This document shows positions 53,272 through 61,010 of a stretch of DNA of 64,000 nucleotides, piece by piece. Location of the stretch: NCBI RefSeq assembly GCF_001425265.1, contig NZ_LMEC01000002.1:65427-129426 (forward strand). Reading direction: 5' to 3'. Source of the DNA: Massilia sp. Root418 (lineage in GTDB: Bacteria; Pseudomonadota; Gammaproteobacteria; Burkholderiales; Burkholderiaceae_D). The notes under the pieces were generated by a model. The model had not been told where the DNA came from. It did not search any database and saw only the letters and a program-made list of their open reading frames with translations. The position numbers and the translations under genes were made by a program. Positions within the stretch are counted from its first letter, which is position 1, and every line of letters starts with the position of its first letter.

Positions 53272-53358
53272 GGCGGGTTACGGCGTTCCGCCTAACCCGC
53301 CCTACGTGTCCACCGGCGGATCGTAGGGCGGGTTAGCGCCTCAGCGCGTAACCCGCCA
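53272..53358. repeat. REP-like palindrome pair, locus C, in the ast operon
   Basis: The same element as at 36606, again as two opposed copies: GGCGGGTTA-n-TAACCCGCCCTACG (53272-53306) and CGTAGGGCGGGTTAGCG-n-CGCGTAACCCGCC (53322-53358). The pair fills the spacer between aruF and astC. REP pairs in spacers are known in enterobacteria to protect upstream mRNA; whether that applies here is unknown. Confidence 0.85.
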
Positions 53359-53363
53359 ATGCA

Positions 53364-54602
53364 TCAAGCAGCCAGGCTGTCCAGCGCAGCGCGCAGCAGG
53401 CGGCCGGCTTCGGCGATCTGCTCGTCGGTCACAACCAGCGCCGGCGCGAAACGCACCACGTCGGTGCCGGCGATCAGCACCATCAGGCCCTGCGCTTCGG
53501 CTGCCTTCTGGATGTCTTTCGACTTGCCCTTCCAGGCGTCCGCCACCACCACGCCCAGCAGCAGGCCGCTGCCGCGCACGGTCGACAGGATGGCCGGGTA
53601 TTCCTTGGTCAGGCTTTCCAGCAGTGCCACCAGCTTGGCGGACGCTTCCTTCACGCGCGCCAGGAAGGCCGGCTGGTTGATGGTGTCGAGCACCGTCAGC
53701 GCCACGGTGGCGGCCAGCGGGTTGCCGCCGTAGGTGGTGCCGTGCGAGCCCACGCCCAGCGAGGCCGCCAGTTCATTGGTGGTCAGCATGGCCGCCACCG
53801 GGTAGCCGTTGCCCAGCGCCTTGGCCGAGGTCAGGATGTCCGGGGTGATGCCGTAGCCCTGGTAGGCGAACAGGTGGCCGGTGCGGCCCATGCCGGACTG
53901 CACTTCGTCGAAGATCAGCACGGCGCCGGTCTTGTTGCACAGGTCGCGCAGCTCTTGCAGGAAGGCCTTGTCGCCCGGCAACACGCCGCCTTCGCCCTGG
54001 ATCGGTTCCACGATCACGGCGCAGACGTCGTCGCCGATGGCGGCGCGTGCGGATTCAATGTTGTTGTACTCGATGTGGTCGATGGCCGGCGGCAGCGGCT
54101 CGAAGCCTTCGGTGTACTTCGACTGGCCGCCGACGGACACGGTAAACAGCGTGCGGCCGTGGAAGGAGCTGAAGCAGGACACGATGCGCGACTTGTGCTC
54201 GCCGAACTTGGCGTGGGCGTGCTTGCGGGCCAGCTTCAGGGCCGCTTCGTTGGCTTCGGCGCCGGAATTGCAGAAGAAGGCGCGGTCGGCGAAAGTGGCT
54301 TCGGTCAGGGCCAGGCCCAGGCGCAGCACCGGCTCGTTGGTGTAGCCGTTGCCCAGGTGCCAGAGGGTGTTGGCCTGCCTGGTCAGCGCCTCGACCACCA
54401 GGGGATTGCAGTGGCCCAGGGCGGTGACGGCGATGCCGGAGGTGAAGTCCAGGTAATGCTTGCCGTTCTGGTCCCACAGGTCCAGGCCCGATGCGCGCAC
54501 CGGCACCATCGCGGCCGGCGCGTAGGTTGGCACCAGTACTTCGTCAAACGTCTGCCGGGTGACAGGGCGAGTGGTTACAGTCGAATCAAGCTTTGCGTTC
54601 AT
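53364..54602 (-). CDS. astC: Succinylornithine/acetylornithine aminotransferase
   Basis: A 412-residue PLP-dependent class III aminotransferase (AstC/AruC/ArgD). It moves the delta-amino group of succinylornithine to 2-oxoglutarate. The PLP region is FCNSGAEANEAALKLARKHA, the cofactor Asp is in LIFDEVQSGMGRTG, and the Schiff-base Lys is in ILTSAKALGNGYPVAAML. ATG 54602 follows GGGAA; twelve further codons are in frame upstream and lie in the leader. First enzyme gene of the operon, it is preceded by the ArgR-controlled promoter. Confidence 0.93.
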   Translation of the reverse strand: MNAKLDSTVTTRPVTRQTFDEVLVPTYAPAAMVPVRASGLDLWDQNGKHYLDFTSGIAVTALGHCNPLVVEALTRQANTLWHLGNGYTNEPVLRLGLALTEATFADRAFFCNSGAEANEAALKLARKHAHAKFGEHKSRIVSCFSSFHGRTLFTVSVGGQSKYTEGFEPLPPAIDHIEYNNIESARAAIGDDVCAVIVEPIQGEGGVLPGDKAFLQELRDLCNKTGAVLIFDEVQSGMGRTGHLFAYQGYGITPDILTSAKALGNGYPVAAMLTTNELAASLGVGSHGTTYGGNPLAATVALTVLDTINQPAFLARVKEASAKLVALLESLTKEYPAILSTVRGSGLLLGVVVADAWKGKSKDIQKAAEAQGLMVLIAGTDVVRFAPALVVTDEQIAEAGRLLRAALDSLAA

Positions 54603-54662
54603 GGCATTCCCTATCAATGTATAGAGGTACGGCCGCAACCAGGCGGCTACGGGTGGTACAAC

Positions 54663-54705
54663 ATTATAAAAAGCGGGATGCTAAAACTCTTTTGCGGATG
54701 CGACA
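54663..54705 (-). promoter_or_regulatory. ast promoter with ArgR operator
   Basis: On the leftward strand a perfect TATAAT (54668-54663) lies about 60 bases before astC. The -35 position (54691-54686) reads AAGAGT, a very poor box. A sequence matching the Pseudomonas ArgR consensus TGTCGC-N8-AA is found at 54705-54690 and a second half-site, TTTAGCATCCCGC, begins exactly 20 bp further (54685). The half-sites flank and overlap the -35 region, as in activated ArgR promoters. Strongly supported by the adjacent argR gene. Confidence 0.75.
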
Positions 54706-54734
54706 AGGATTTTCATAATCCAGTGGCGCCCGGT

Positions 54735-55679
54735 TCACCCGTTCAGCTTGCGCTGGCGCTCCTCGCGCGGGGTGTTGCCAAACAGGGTGCCGAAGGCGGT
54801 GGAAAAGTGCGAGCCGGACGAGAAGCCGCACATCAGTCCCACCTGCACGATGGAGGAATTGGTCTCCAGCAACAACTGGCGCGCGCGCTGCAGGCGCAGC
54901 TCCAGGTAGTAGCGCGACGGCAGGCTGCCCAGGTATTGCTTGAACAGCCGCTCCAGCTGGCGCCGCGACAGGCCCACCAGGTTGGCGATGTCGTCGGTGG
55001 ACAGGGGTTCCTCGATATTGGCCTCCATCAAGGTCACCGCTTCCGACAGCTTGGGCTGCAGCGCGCCGAAGCGCGCCTGCAAGGCCACGCGCTGGCGCTC
55101 CTCGTGGCCGCGCACGCGGTCGATGCACAGTGCTTCCTTCACCTCGGCCTGCACGTTGGCGCCGTACAGCGCGTCCACCAGGGTCAGCGCGAAGTCGGCG
55201 CTGGCGGCGCCCCCGCAGCAGCTCAGGTGGGGGCCGTCGATCTCGAACAGGTGCGGGGTCAGGATGGCGCGCTCGGAAATGCTTTCGGTGTCGGCGTACA
55301 GCGCCCACGGCAGGGCAATGCGCACGCCACCCATCAGCCCGGCCTCGGCCAGCCACAGCACGCCTGCGCCCACCCCGCCCCAGTAGGACGCGGCGCGCAG
55401 GCGCTCCACCACAGCGCGCAACTGTCCCGGCGGCGGCGCCGCCTGCTGCTCGTCGGCCACCAGCAGCGCCAGGTGCCAGCCGCCGGCCGGCGCCGGCGCC
55501 GCGGCCAGTTCCTGCGGGGTGCGGATGTCGAGCTGGAATTGCGGGCCCACGCTGCGCGCGGCCAGGCGCAGCGGCTGGACCAGGCCGGCCCAGGTGAGCG
55601 TGTCCGCCCCGCCCGCATTGACCAGCAGCACGCGCAGCGGCTGCTCCTGGGACAGGCGGGACAAATGGGAAAACGGCAT
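54735..55679 (-). CDS. argR: AraC-family regulator, ArgR type
   Basis: A 314-residue activator with an N-terminal DJ-1/PfpI-like sensing domain (GlxA type) and a C-terminal AraC double HTH: NIEEPLSTDDIANLVGLSRRQLERLFKQYLG and NSSIVQVGLMCGFSSGSHFSTAFGTLFGNTPRE. This is the architecture of Pseudomonas ArgR, which responds to arginine and turns on the aru/ast and gdhB genes. Start at 55679 is chosen because the N-terminal strand LRVLLVNAGG follows it; the frame is open further up to 55736, over the neighbouring gene. It lies 132 bases before the astC start. Confidence 0.85.
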   Translation of the reverse strand: MPFSHLSRLSQEQPLRVLLVNAGGADTLTWAGLVQPLRLAARSVGPQFQLDIRTPQELAAAPAPAGGWHLALLVADEQQAAPPPGQLRAVVERLRAASYWGGVGAGVLWLAEAGLMGGVRIALPWALYADTESISERAILTPHLFEIDGPHLSCCGGAASADFALTLVDALYGANVQAEVKEALCIDRVRGHEERQRVALQARFGALQPKLSEAVTLMEANIEEPLSTDDIANLVGLSRRQLERLFKQYLGSLPSRYYLELRLQRARQLLLETNSSIVQVGLMCGFSSGSHFSTAFGTLFGNTPREERQRKLNG

Positions 55680-55701
55680 CGGCGGATCTACTGGTGGATG
55701 A

Positions 55702-56625
55702 TTACTCGGGCGCCAGCGCGGTGGGAGGCCGCGCAACGTTCCATTGGCTCACTATCATACCGGAGATCAACAATACCGCGCCGAGCAGCCCCGTCCATGC
55801 CAAGGTCTCGCCCAGCCAGAAATAGCCGAAAATCGCCGCGCAGCCCGGCTCGAAGGCATAGATCACGGCAGCCTCGTTGGCAGTGCTGTGGCTCTGGCCC
55901 CAGGTCTGCAGGGAAATGATGAGGGCGGTAGCCACGACGCCCAGGTAGATCAGGTTCCAGCGGTACAGCTTCAGGCCCTGCCAGATGTATTCCCAGTAGT
56001 CGCCCATGTCCTGCGGGCCGGCCACCGGGCCGCGCGGCACTTCGCGGACGGCGATCCACAGCGCCGCGCACACGGCCACGGTGAGGATTTGCGCGGCGGT
56101 CAGTGTCATCAGGCGCTCGGCCTTGCGGCTGAACACTTCCATCATCTTGATGTAGCAGCCGAAGCACAGCGCCGCCAGCAGCGCCAGCGTGTCGCCCCGG
56201 CCCCAGACGAAGGCGCCGTCCCAGCACAGCGCGAACAGGCCCACCAGCGCCAGCGCCAGGGCCGCCACGATGCGGCGCTCGGGCAGCTTGCCCAGGAACA
56301 CGCCCAGCAGCGGCGGTACCAGCACGTTCAGGCCGCAAACGAAGGCGTTGCGGTTGGAACTGGTGAGCGACAAGCCCTCCACCTGGAACAGATAACAGAA
56401 AAACAACACAGCGCCGCTCAGCAGGCCGTAGCGGAAGTCGGCCCATTTGGCGCGCAGCAGGAAGGGCGACAGGATCAGGCTGGCCATGGCAAAGCGCGCC
56501 ACCACGATCCAGTTGGTGGACAGGTAATTGGTCATGTCCTTCATGGCCGGGAAAGTGGTGCCCCAGACCAGGGTGACGAGCAGCAGGGCGGCAATGCCGC
56601 GGGCGTGGTTGGGCAGGGACGGCAT
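55702..56625 (-). CDS. EamA/DMT-family transporter
   Basis: A 307-residue ten-helix inner-membrane transporter. The first EamA repeat begins LVWGTTFPAMKDMTNYLSTNWIVVARF, and the second repeat ends QTWGQSHSTANEAAVIYAFEPGCAAIFGYFWLGE, a typical RhaT/EamA pattern. It lies 22 bases upstream of argR on the same strand, suggesting a shared transcript, so transport of an amino acid or of a regulatory ligand is possible. It faces a MarR-family regulator, which may control it. No ribosome site is obvious before ATG 56625. Confidence 0.87.
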   Translation of the reverse strand: MPSLPNHARGIAALLLVTLVWGTTFPAMKDMTNYLSTNWIVVARFAMASLILSPFLLRAKWADFRYGLLSGAVLFFCYLFQVEGLSLTSSNRNAFVCGLNVLVPPLLGVFLGKLPERRIVAALALALVGLFALCWDGAFVWGRGDTLALLAALCFGCYIKMMEVFSRKAERLMTLTAAQILTVAVCAALWIAVREVPRGPVAGPQDMGDYWEYIWQGLKLYRWNLIYLGVVATALIISLQTWGQSHSTANEAAVIYAFEPGCAAIFGYFWLGETLAWTGLLGAVLLISGMIVSQWNVARPPTALAPE

Positions 56626-56645
56626 GGCTGGTAATGTTCGTTTAT

Positions 56646-56707
56646 CAATATTGGCTAGCCGCGTAGTGTACCGCGATTGCCGCCATGCAGCGGCGCGGCG
56701 CTATAAT
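56646..56707. promoter_or_regulatory. Divergent EamA/MarR control region
   Basis: TATAAT at 56702-56707 is a perfect -10 box only eight bases before the MarR start codon, so the transcript probably starts at or next to the ATG. CAATATTG (56646-56653) and GGCTAGCC (56653-56660) are adjoining palindromes just upstream of the EamA gene and could be the MarR operator. Confidence 0.5.
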
Positions 56708-56715
56708 CACGCCTT

Positions 56716-57150
56716 ATGGGTGAGCGATATCTGAAAAGCATCCGGCTGCTGGCCGAATGCATGCAAGGCTTTGAGCGGCTGTCGGGCGAGCACGTGCGCG
56801 AGTGCGGGCTGACCCATGCGCAATTCGATATCATCGCCACGCTGGGCAACACCGAAGGCATGTCCTACAAGGAACTTGGCGACCAGACCCTGATCACCAA
56901 GGGCACCTTGACGGGCGTAATCGAGCGCCTGGAGCAAAAGGGCCTGGTGGAACGCCAGCGCAGCCTGGACGACAAGCGCTCCTGGTTCATCCGGCTCAGT
57001 CCGCAGGGCGAGCAGGTGTTCCGCGACGTCTTCCCCAAGGTCATTTCCCGTGGCGGTGCCGTGTTCGCCAGCTACAGCGAGGAAGACTTCGCCGCCCTTG
57101 AAAAAACCCTGTCCGGCCTCAAACAAGTGATAACGGCAGGCGGCGCCTAA
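56716..57150 (+). CDS. MarR-family transcriptional regulator
   Basis: A 144-residue winged-helix regulator. The recognition part is GMSYKELGDQTLITKGTLTGVIERLEQKGLVERQRSLDDKRSW, whose DDKRSW wing is the MarR hallmark. The N-terminal and C-terminal helices make the dimer. It is divergent from an EamA transporter, which is the usual target for such a pair. No Shine-Dalgarno is present, and the -10 box nearly touches the ATG, so the mRNA may be leaderless. Downstream genes are on the same strand but separated by about 50 bases. Confidence 0.9.
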   Translation: MGERYLKSIRLLAECMQGFERLSGEHVRECGLTHAQFDIIATLGNTEGMSYKELGDQTLITKGTLTGVIERLEQKGLVERQRSLDDKRSWFIRLSPQGEQVFRDVFPKVISRGGAVFASYSEEDFAALEKTLSGLKQVITAGGA

Positions 57151-57203
57151 GGCCGGTCACGCGCCCAGCGCGCCCCCATCCCCCCAACAACCAAGGAACG
57201 ACA

Positions 57204-57488
57204 TTGAAAACCTCTCTGCTCGAAGGCAAAAAGCCTGCGAAATTCGACAAGCACATCATCGGCAACCTGTTGCTCAACGTCGACACCCCCGAGGAAGTGC
57301 GCAAGGAAAAGCTGCTGATCGGCGTGCGCAATGAAGACGGCGAAATCTACCGCCTGATCGGCGCCACCAAGCACAACAGCTTCATGAACGCCATCGAGGA
57401 ACTGTTCGACCTCGGCCTGGTGGACGAACTGCAAGACTCCGAAGGCACCAGCGAAGGCTGCGACGCCATCTTCAGCGAAGCCGACTAA
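57204..57488 (+). CDS. 94-residue acidic protein of unknown function
   Basis: I do not recognise this protein. It opens KTSLLEGKKPAKFDKHIIG, has a beta-type core LLIGVRNEDGEIYRLIGAT and an acidic helix NSFMNAIEELFDLGLVDEL, and ends with many Glu/Asp. It lacks signal peptide and membrane helix, so it is likely cytosolic. The start is a TTG with AAGGAACGACA upstream; no ATG is available. Its isolated setting before a perfect inverted repeat, and balanced composition unlike shadow frames, favour a real gene. Confidence 0.65.
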   Translation: MKTSLLEGKKPAKFDKHIIGNLLLNVDTPEEVRKEKLLIGVRNEDGEIYRLIGATKHNSFMNAIEELFDLGLVDELQDSEGTSEGCDAIFSEAD

Positions 57489-57501
57489 GGAAATGCAGTC
57501 T

Positions 57502-57565
57502 AAAATGGGGTCAGGGTTAATTTTGAAGGAAATGTTTCCCGAATAATTAACCCTGACCCCATTTT
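57502..57565. repeat. Perfect 21-bp inverted repeat
   Basis: The arms are 57502-57522 (AAAATGGGGTCAGGGTTAAT and one more T) and 57545-57565, with no mismatch. The 22-base loop contains a further small hairpin GGAAA-TG-TTTCC (57528-57539). The flanks are A- and T-rich, so it could be a bidirectional terminator. The TGGGGTCAG arm resembles elements seen near REP-associated transposases; this is from memory. Confidence 0.85.
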
Positions 57566-57627
57566 TCTTTTGTGGGATTGTGTCGCAAATAAATTCCACA
57601 CGGCAATAATTTGCGTATAATTTCCTG

Positions 57628-58464
57628 ATGGATAGACTGGACGCCTTCAAGCATGTCGCTGCTCAAGCGAGCCGGGGGGATCTTGCGTTCCCGACCAATG
57701 TGAACGCGTCCATCCGCCTGCAGGAGGCGCTCAGCGATCCGGATTGCCATGTCGAGGCGGCAGCCAAACTGATCCAGGCCGACCCGCTGCTGGCGGCCCG
57801 CACCGTGGCCATCGCCAATTCGGTGGCCTACAACCGTTCCGGTACTGAAATTTCCAGCGTGCGCTCGGCCGTCCAGCGCCTGGGCGTGCGCACCCTGCAG
57901 TCGCTGGTCGCCGCGCTCATCGTGCGCCAGCTGGGCAGCAAGATCACCGATCCCGCCCTGCAGGCCATGTCCGCCCAGCTGTGGGAGCATACCGCCCACG
58001 TGGCGGCGCTGGCCCAGGTGATCGCGCGCCGCGTGACCCATGTCGATCCCGATACCGCCCTGTTTACCGGCATCATCCACGAGGTGGGCGCGTTCTATAT
58101 GCTGGCGCAGGCCGACGCTTATCCCGGCATCATGCAGGGCGATCCGGAGGACTGGGTGGAGCACGGCGAAATGGCCATCGGGCGCGGCGTGCTGCGCAAG
58201 CTGGTGGTGCCGGAAGCGGTGATGGCGTCCGTGGAGGCGATGTGGGTGGGCATGCGCGCCCTGCCGCCGGAAAACCTGGGCGACACCCTGCTGCTGGCCA
58301 ACGACCTGGCACCTGTGCCTTCGCCCATGCACCAGCGCCCCGGCGCGACCACCCAGGCTGGGGCCCGCACCATCGACTTCGCCATCGGCGAGGGTACGCT
58401 GGACGAGATCCTGCGCGAGTCCGCGAACGACGTGCAGTCCCTGTTCTCGGTGCTGATGCTGTAG
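57628..58464 (+). CDS. HDOD-domain protein
   Basis: A 278-residue protein of the HDOD family, related to HD hydrolases but usually without their metal site. Conserved parts are ADPLLAARTVAIANSVAYNR, SSVRSAVQRLGVRTLQSLVAALIVRQL and LFTGIIHEVGAFYML (where HD enzymes have HDIG, here HEVG). Such proteins often serve signalling, for instance in cyclic-di-GMP or stress control. Gene stands alone; the ribosome site is weak. The stop lies within the first of three 11-bp repeats. Confidence 0.88.
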   Translation: MDRLDAFKHVAAQASRGDLAFPTNVNASIRLQEALSDPDCHVEAAAKLIQADPLLAARTVAIANSVAYNRSGTEISSVRSAVQRLGVRTLQSLVAALIVRQLGSKITDPALQAMSAQLWEHTAHVAALAQVIARRVTHVDPDTALFTGIIHEVGAFYMLAQADAYPGIMQGDPEDWVEHGEMAIGRGVLRKLVVPEAVMASVEAMWVGMRALPPENLGDTLLLANDLAPVPSPMHQRPGATTQAGARTIDFAIGEGTLDEILRESANDVQSLFSVLML

Positions 58465-58490
58465 GTAAGCTGCAGGTAAGCTGTAGGTAG
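58458..58490. repeat. Three 11-bp tandem repeats
   Basis: GCTGTAGGTAA, GCTGCAGGTAA and GCTGTAGGTAG follow one another. The first covers the stop codon of the HDOD gene. Confidence 0.7.
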
Positions 58491-58551
58491 GCAGCAGTTA
58501 GCCGGCACTTCGGCTATAGTCGTAGCAACATCAACTACAACGACCGCTGCC

Positions 58552-59742
58552 ATGTTCTCCCCGCCCACCGTAGACAGTATCAATTCCCTCCTCCCTTCCG
58601 AGCCGCTGCTGATGATGGGCGCCGGCCCGGTGCCGATCCCGCACAGCGTGGCGCAGGCCAATTCCATCGTGATCAACCACCTCGGCGGCACGATGGCGAA
58701 GATCATCCACCAGATGAAGGAAATGGCGCGCTATGTGTTCCAGACCGAGTCGCGCTGGATACTGGGCGTGGCGGGCCCCGGTTCGGCGGCGATGGAGATG
58801 AGCGTCTGCAACCTGGTGTTCCCCGGCACCCGCGTGCTGAGCGTGTGCAACGGCTACTTCGGCCGCCGCTTCGCCGAGATGGCCACCCGCGTGGGCGGCC
58901 AGGTGGAGTGCCTGAACGTGGCGGACGGCGAGGCGGCCCAGGTGGCGGCCGTGCGCGAGCACCTGGAGCGCTTCCGCCCCGAGGTGCTGACCATCGCCCA
59001 GGGTGAAACCTCGTCCACCGTGTTCAACATCCATTTGCCGCAGATCACCCGCCTGGCGCGCGAGTACGGCTGCTACGTGATCGTGGACGCGGTCTGCACC
59101 CTGAGCACCATGCCGTGCGAAATGGATAACTGGAAAATCGACGCGGTGGTAACGGGCGGCCAGAAGGGCCTGTCGTCCATCCCCGGCGTGTCGCTGATCG
59201 CGTTTTCGGAGCGCGCCTGGGAGCGCATCAGCGCGCGCCCGGTGCCGCCGCCGCACTGGTGCCTGGACGCCAAGCTGGCGGAGCAGTTCTGGCACAACGC
59301 GTCCTACCATTACACGGCGCCGGTGTCGGGCATCCTCGCGCTGCACGAGGCGCTGCACCTGATCTGCCAGGAGACGCTGGAGGAACGCTTCGCGCGTCAC
59401 CTGCGCTGCTCGCTGGGCCTGCAGCGCGGCGTGGAGGCCATGGGCTTGAAGCTGTACGGCACGCCGGAGTCGCGCCTCAATTCGGTGGTGGGCATCGTGG
59501 TGCCGGACGGGATCAACCGGGCCGAGATCTGTGAGCAGATTTCGCTCAAGTACCGGGTGGAGATTTCCGGTTCCTTCGGCCTGAACATCGTGCGCATCGG
59601 GCAGATGGGCGAGCAGTGCCGCGCCCACCACCTGTTCCGCACCCTGCACGCGCTGGGCTCGACCATGAAGGACCTGGGCGCGGACGTGGACGTGGCGGCC
59701 GGCGTGGCGGCGCTGGAGCGGCAGCTGCAGGGCGCGCTGTAG
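58552..59742 (+). CDS. Class V aminotransferase (alanine-glyoxylate/serine-glyoxylate type)
   Basis: A 396-residue PLP enzyme. GAGPVPIPHSVAQANS is the class V opening, VAGPGSAAMEMSVCNLV the phosphate loop, VDAVCTLSTMPCEMD the PLP Asp region, and GGQKGLSSIPGVSLI holds the Schiff-base Lys. It is like alanine-glyoxylate aminotransferase, serine-pyruvate aminotransferase or 2-aminoethylphosphonate enzymes; substrate unknown. The gene stands alone, 88 bp after HDOD. It has no obvious ribosome site, but the ATG at 58552 gives a family-typical N-terminus. Confidence 0.88.
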   Translation: MFSPPTVDSINSLLPSEPLLMMGAGPVPIPHSVAQANSIVINHLGGTMAKIIHQMKEMARYVFQTESRWILGVAGPGSAAMEMSVCNLVFPGTRVLSVCNGYFGRRFAEMATRVGGQVECLNVADGEAAQVAAVREHLERFRPEVLTIAQGETSSTVFNIHLPQITRLAREYGCYVIVDAVCTLSTMPCEMDNWKIDAVVTGGQKGLSSIPGVSLIAFSERAWERISARPVPPPHWCLDAKLAEQFWHNASYHYTAPVSGILALHEALHLICQETLEERFARHLRCSLGLQRGVEAMGLKLYGTPESRLNSVVGIVVPDGINRAEICEQISLKYRVEISGSFGLNIVRIGQMGEQCRAHHLFRTLHALGSTMKDLGADVDVAAGVAALERQLQGAL

Positions 59743-59746
59743 GACG

Positions 59747-61009
59747 CTAGCCGCGCCCGCCGCTGCCCCAGGCGGTTTCGCCGTAGCGGAACTTGGGGCG
59801 CAGCTCGCGCGCGAACTGCTGCAGCTCCAGCGTGAAGCCGCCCAGCGACAGTTCGCCGTTCATGTAGCGCCCGATCAGGGACGGCAGGTCCAGGCCGTCG
59901 CGGAAGTCGATGTCCTTGCTGTCAACGAAGCCGCCGCGCCGCAAGTCCGCTTCCAGCGCTTCGGCGCGCTGCGCGTCTTCCTCGGCGTGGCGGCGCGCGG
60001 CCAGTGCGCGCTCGTAGTCGCGCCGGCTGGCGGCCAGCTTGTCCTGCAGGTTGACGATCTCCAGCACCAGCTTGTCGTCCTCCGGACTGGGCGTGGCGCG
60101 CGCCTGCGCGATCAGGTCCGCGATCGGCATGGACTTCAGGCTGGCGGCCTGCAGTTCCTGCGCGCGCAGATAGCGCGGGTCGCGCCGTGCGGCGTAGTCG
60201 GCCAGGCTGGCGCGCACCCGGCGCAGGCGTTCGTCGGCCTGCGCAACGGCCGCTTCGAGCGGGGCCACGGCTTCGGCGATGCGTTCGGCGATGGTGGGCG
60301 GCGGTGGCGCGAAGGACAGCTTGTCGAGCGCCGCGCGCGCCTCCGCCAGCGCCTGCGCGCTGCGCTCGGCGCGTACCGGCAGGGCTTCCTGCATGGCCAG
60401 CAGGATGCGCTCGTTGCGCCGGTTGTTCTCGAAGTTGCACAGGCCGGCGATCCATTCGTCCTTAGCCGCGTCGCTGCGGTCGGCGCGGTAGGCTGGCGTG
60501 CCGTAGCCTTCGCCGCACAGGTAGGCATACAGTTCGTCGCTGCGGTAGCGCGCCAGCTTGGCGGTGATCTCGGCCTCCAGGTCAGCGTTCATGGCCAGCA
60601 GCGACTGGTGCGCGGTCTCGGCGCGCTGGTAGGCTTCGCGCGCGGCCTGCAGCAGCTGCGCGGCGTCCATCTGCGCGCCGGGGCGCAGCGCGGCCTCGCG
60701 GATGTCGGCGCCGCGCTGGCGAATGGCCGCGACGTGGTTGGCGATGTCGCTGTTCACCGTTTGCAGTTCGGCGCGCAGGGCCTGTTCTTCGTCGGCGCGG
60801 AACGCCAGCTCGCGCTCCGCTTCGGCGGCAATGCTCTCGTTGTCCGCCAGGTGCAGCGCTGCGACCTGGCGCAGCAGGCCGGCGATTTTCTGCTCCAGTG
60901 CCAGCTCGTCGCGCCCCGCTTCGGCGGCGCGCGCGTCGCAGCTTTCCAGTTTACCCTGGTAGATGCGGGTGTTTTCGCCGATGGCGGCGCTGAATTCGGT
61001 GGCCAGCAT
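59747..61009 (-). CDS. Coiled-coil protein, cassette paralogue 1
   Basis: A 420-residue mostly helical, Ala/Glu-rich protein not assigned to a family. Coiled-coil heptads fill residues 10-150 and 200-340. A conserved core AKLARYRSDELYAYLCGEGYGT followed by DEWIAGLCNFENNRRNERILL (about 155-205) also occurs in the protein at 61368 (AKLAAYQAGDSLYGYLRQRR, then DAWIARLCHFKDNRAAEQTLL). A second shared block near the C-terminus is DFRDGLDLPSLIGRYMNGELSL against DELDLRAVLDGYVDGKSSAQ. No signal or membrane segment. It starts one base after the stop of the DUF6384-like gene, so it belongs to the same operon. Confidence 0.75.
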   Translation of the reverse strand: MLATEFSAAIGENTRIYQGKLESCDARAAEAGRDELALEQKIAGLLRQVAALHLADNESIAAEAERELAFRADEEQALRAELQTVNSDIANHVAAIRQRGADIREAALRPGAQMDAAQLLQAAREAYQRAETAHQSLLAMNADLEAEITAKLARYRSDELYAYLCGEGYGTPAYRADRSDAAKDEWIAGLCNFENNRRNERILLAMQEALPVRAERSAQALAEARAALDKLSFAPPPPTIAERIAEAVAPLEAAVAQADERLRRVRASLADYAARRDPRYLRAQELQAASLKSMPIADLIAQARATPSPEDDKLVLEIVNLQDKLAASRRDYERALAARRHAEEDAQRAEALEADLRRGGFVDSKDIDFRDGLDLPSLIGRYMNGELSLGGFTLELQQFARELRPKFRYGETAWGSGGRG

Positions 61010-61010
61010 G

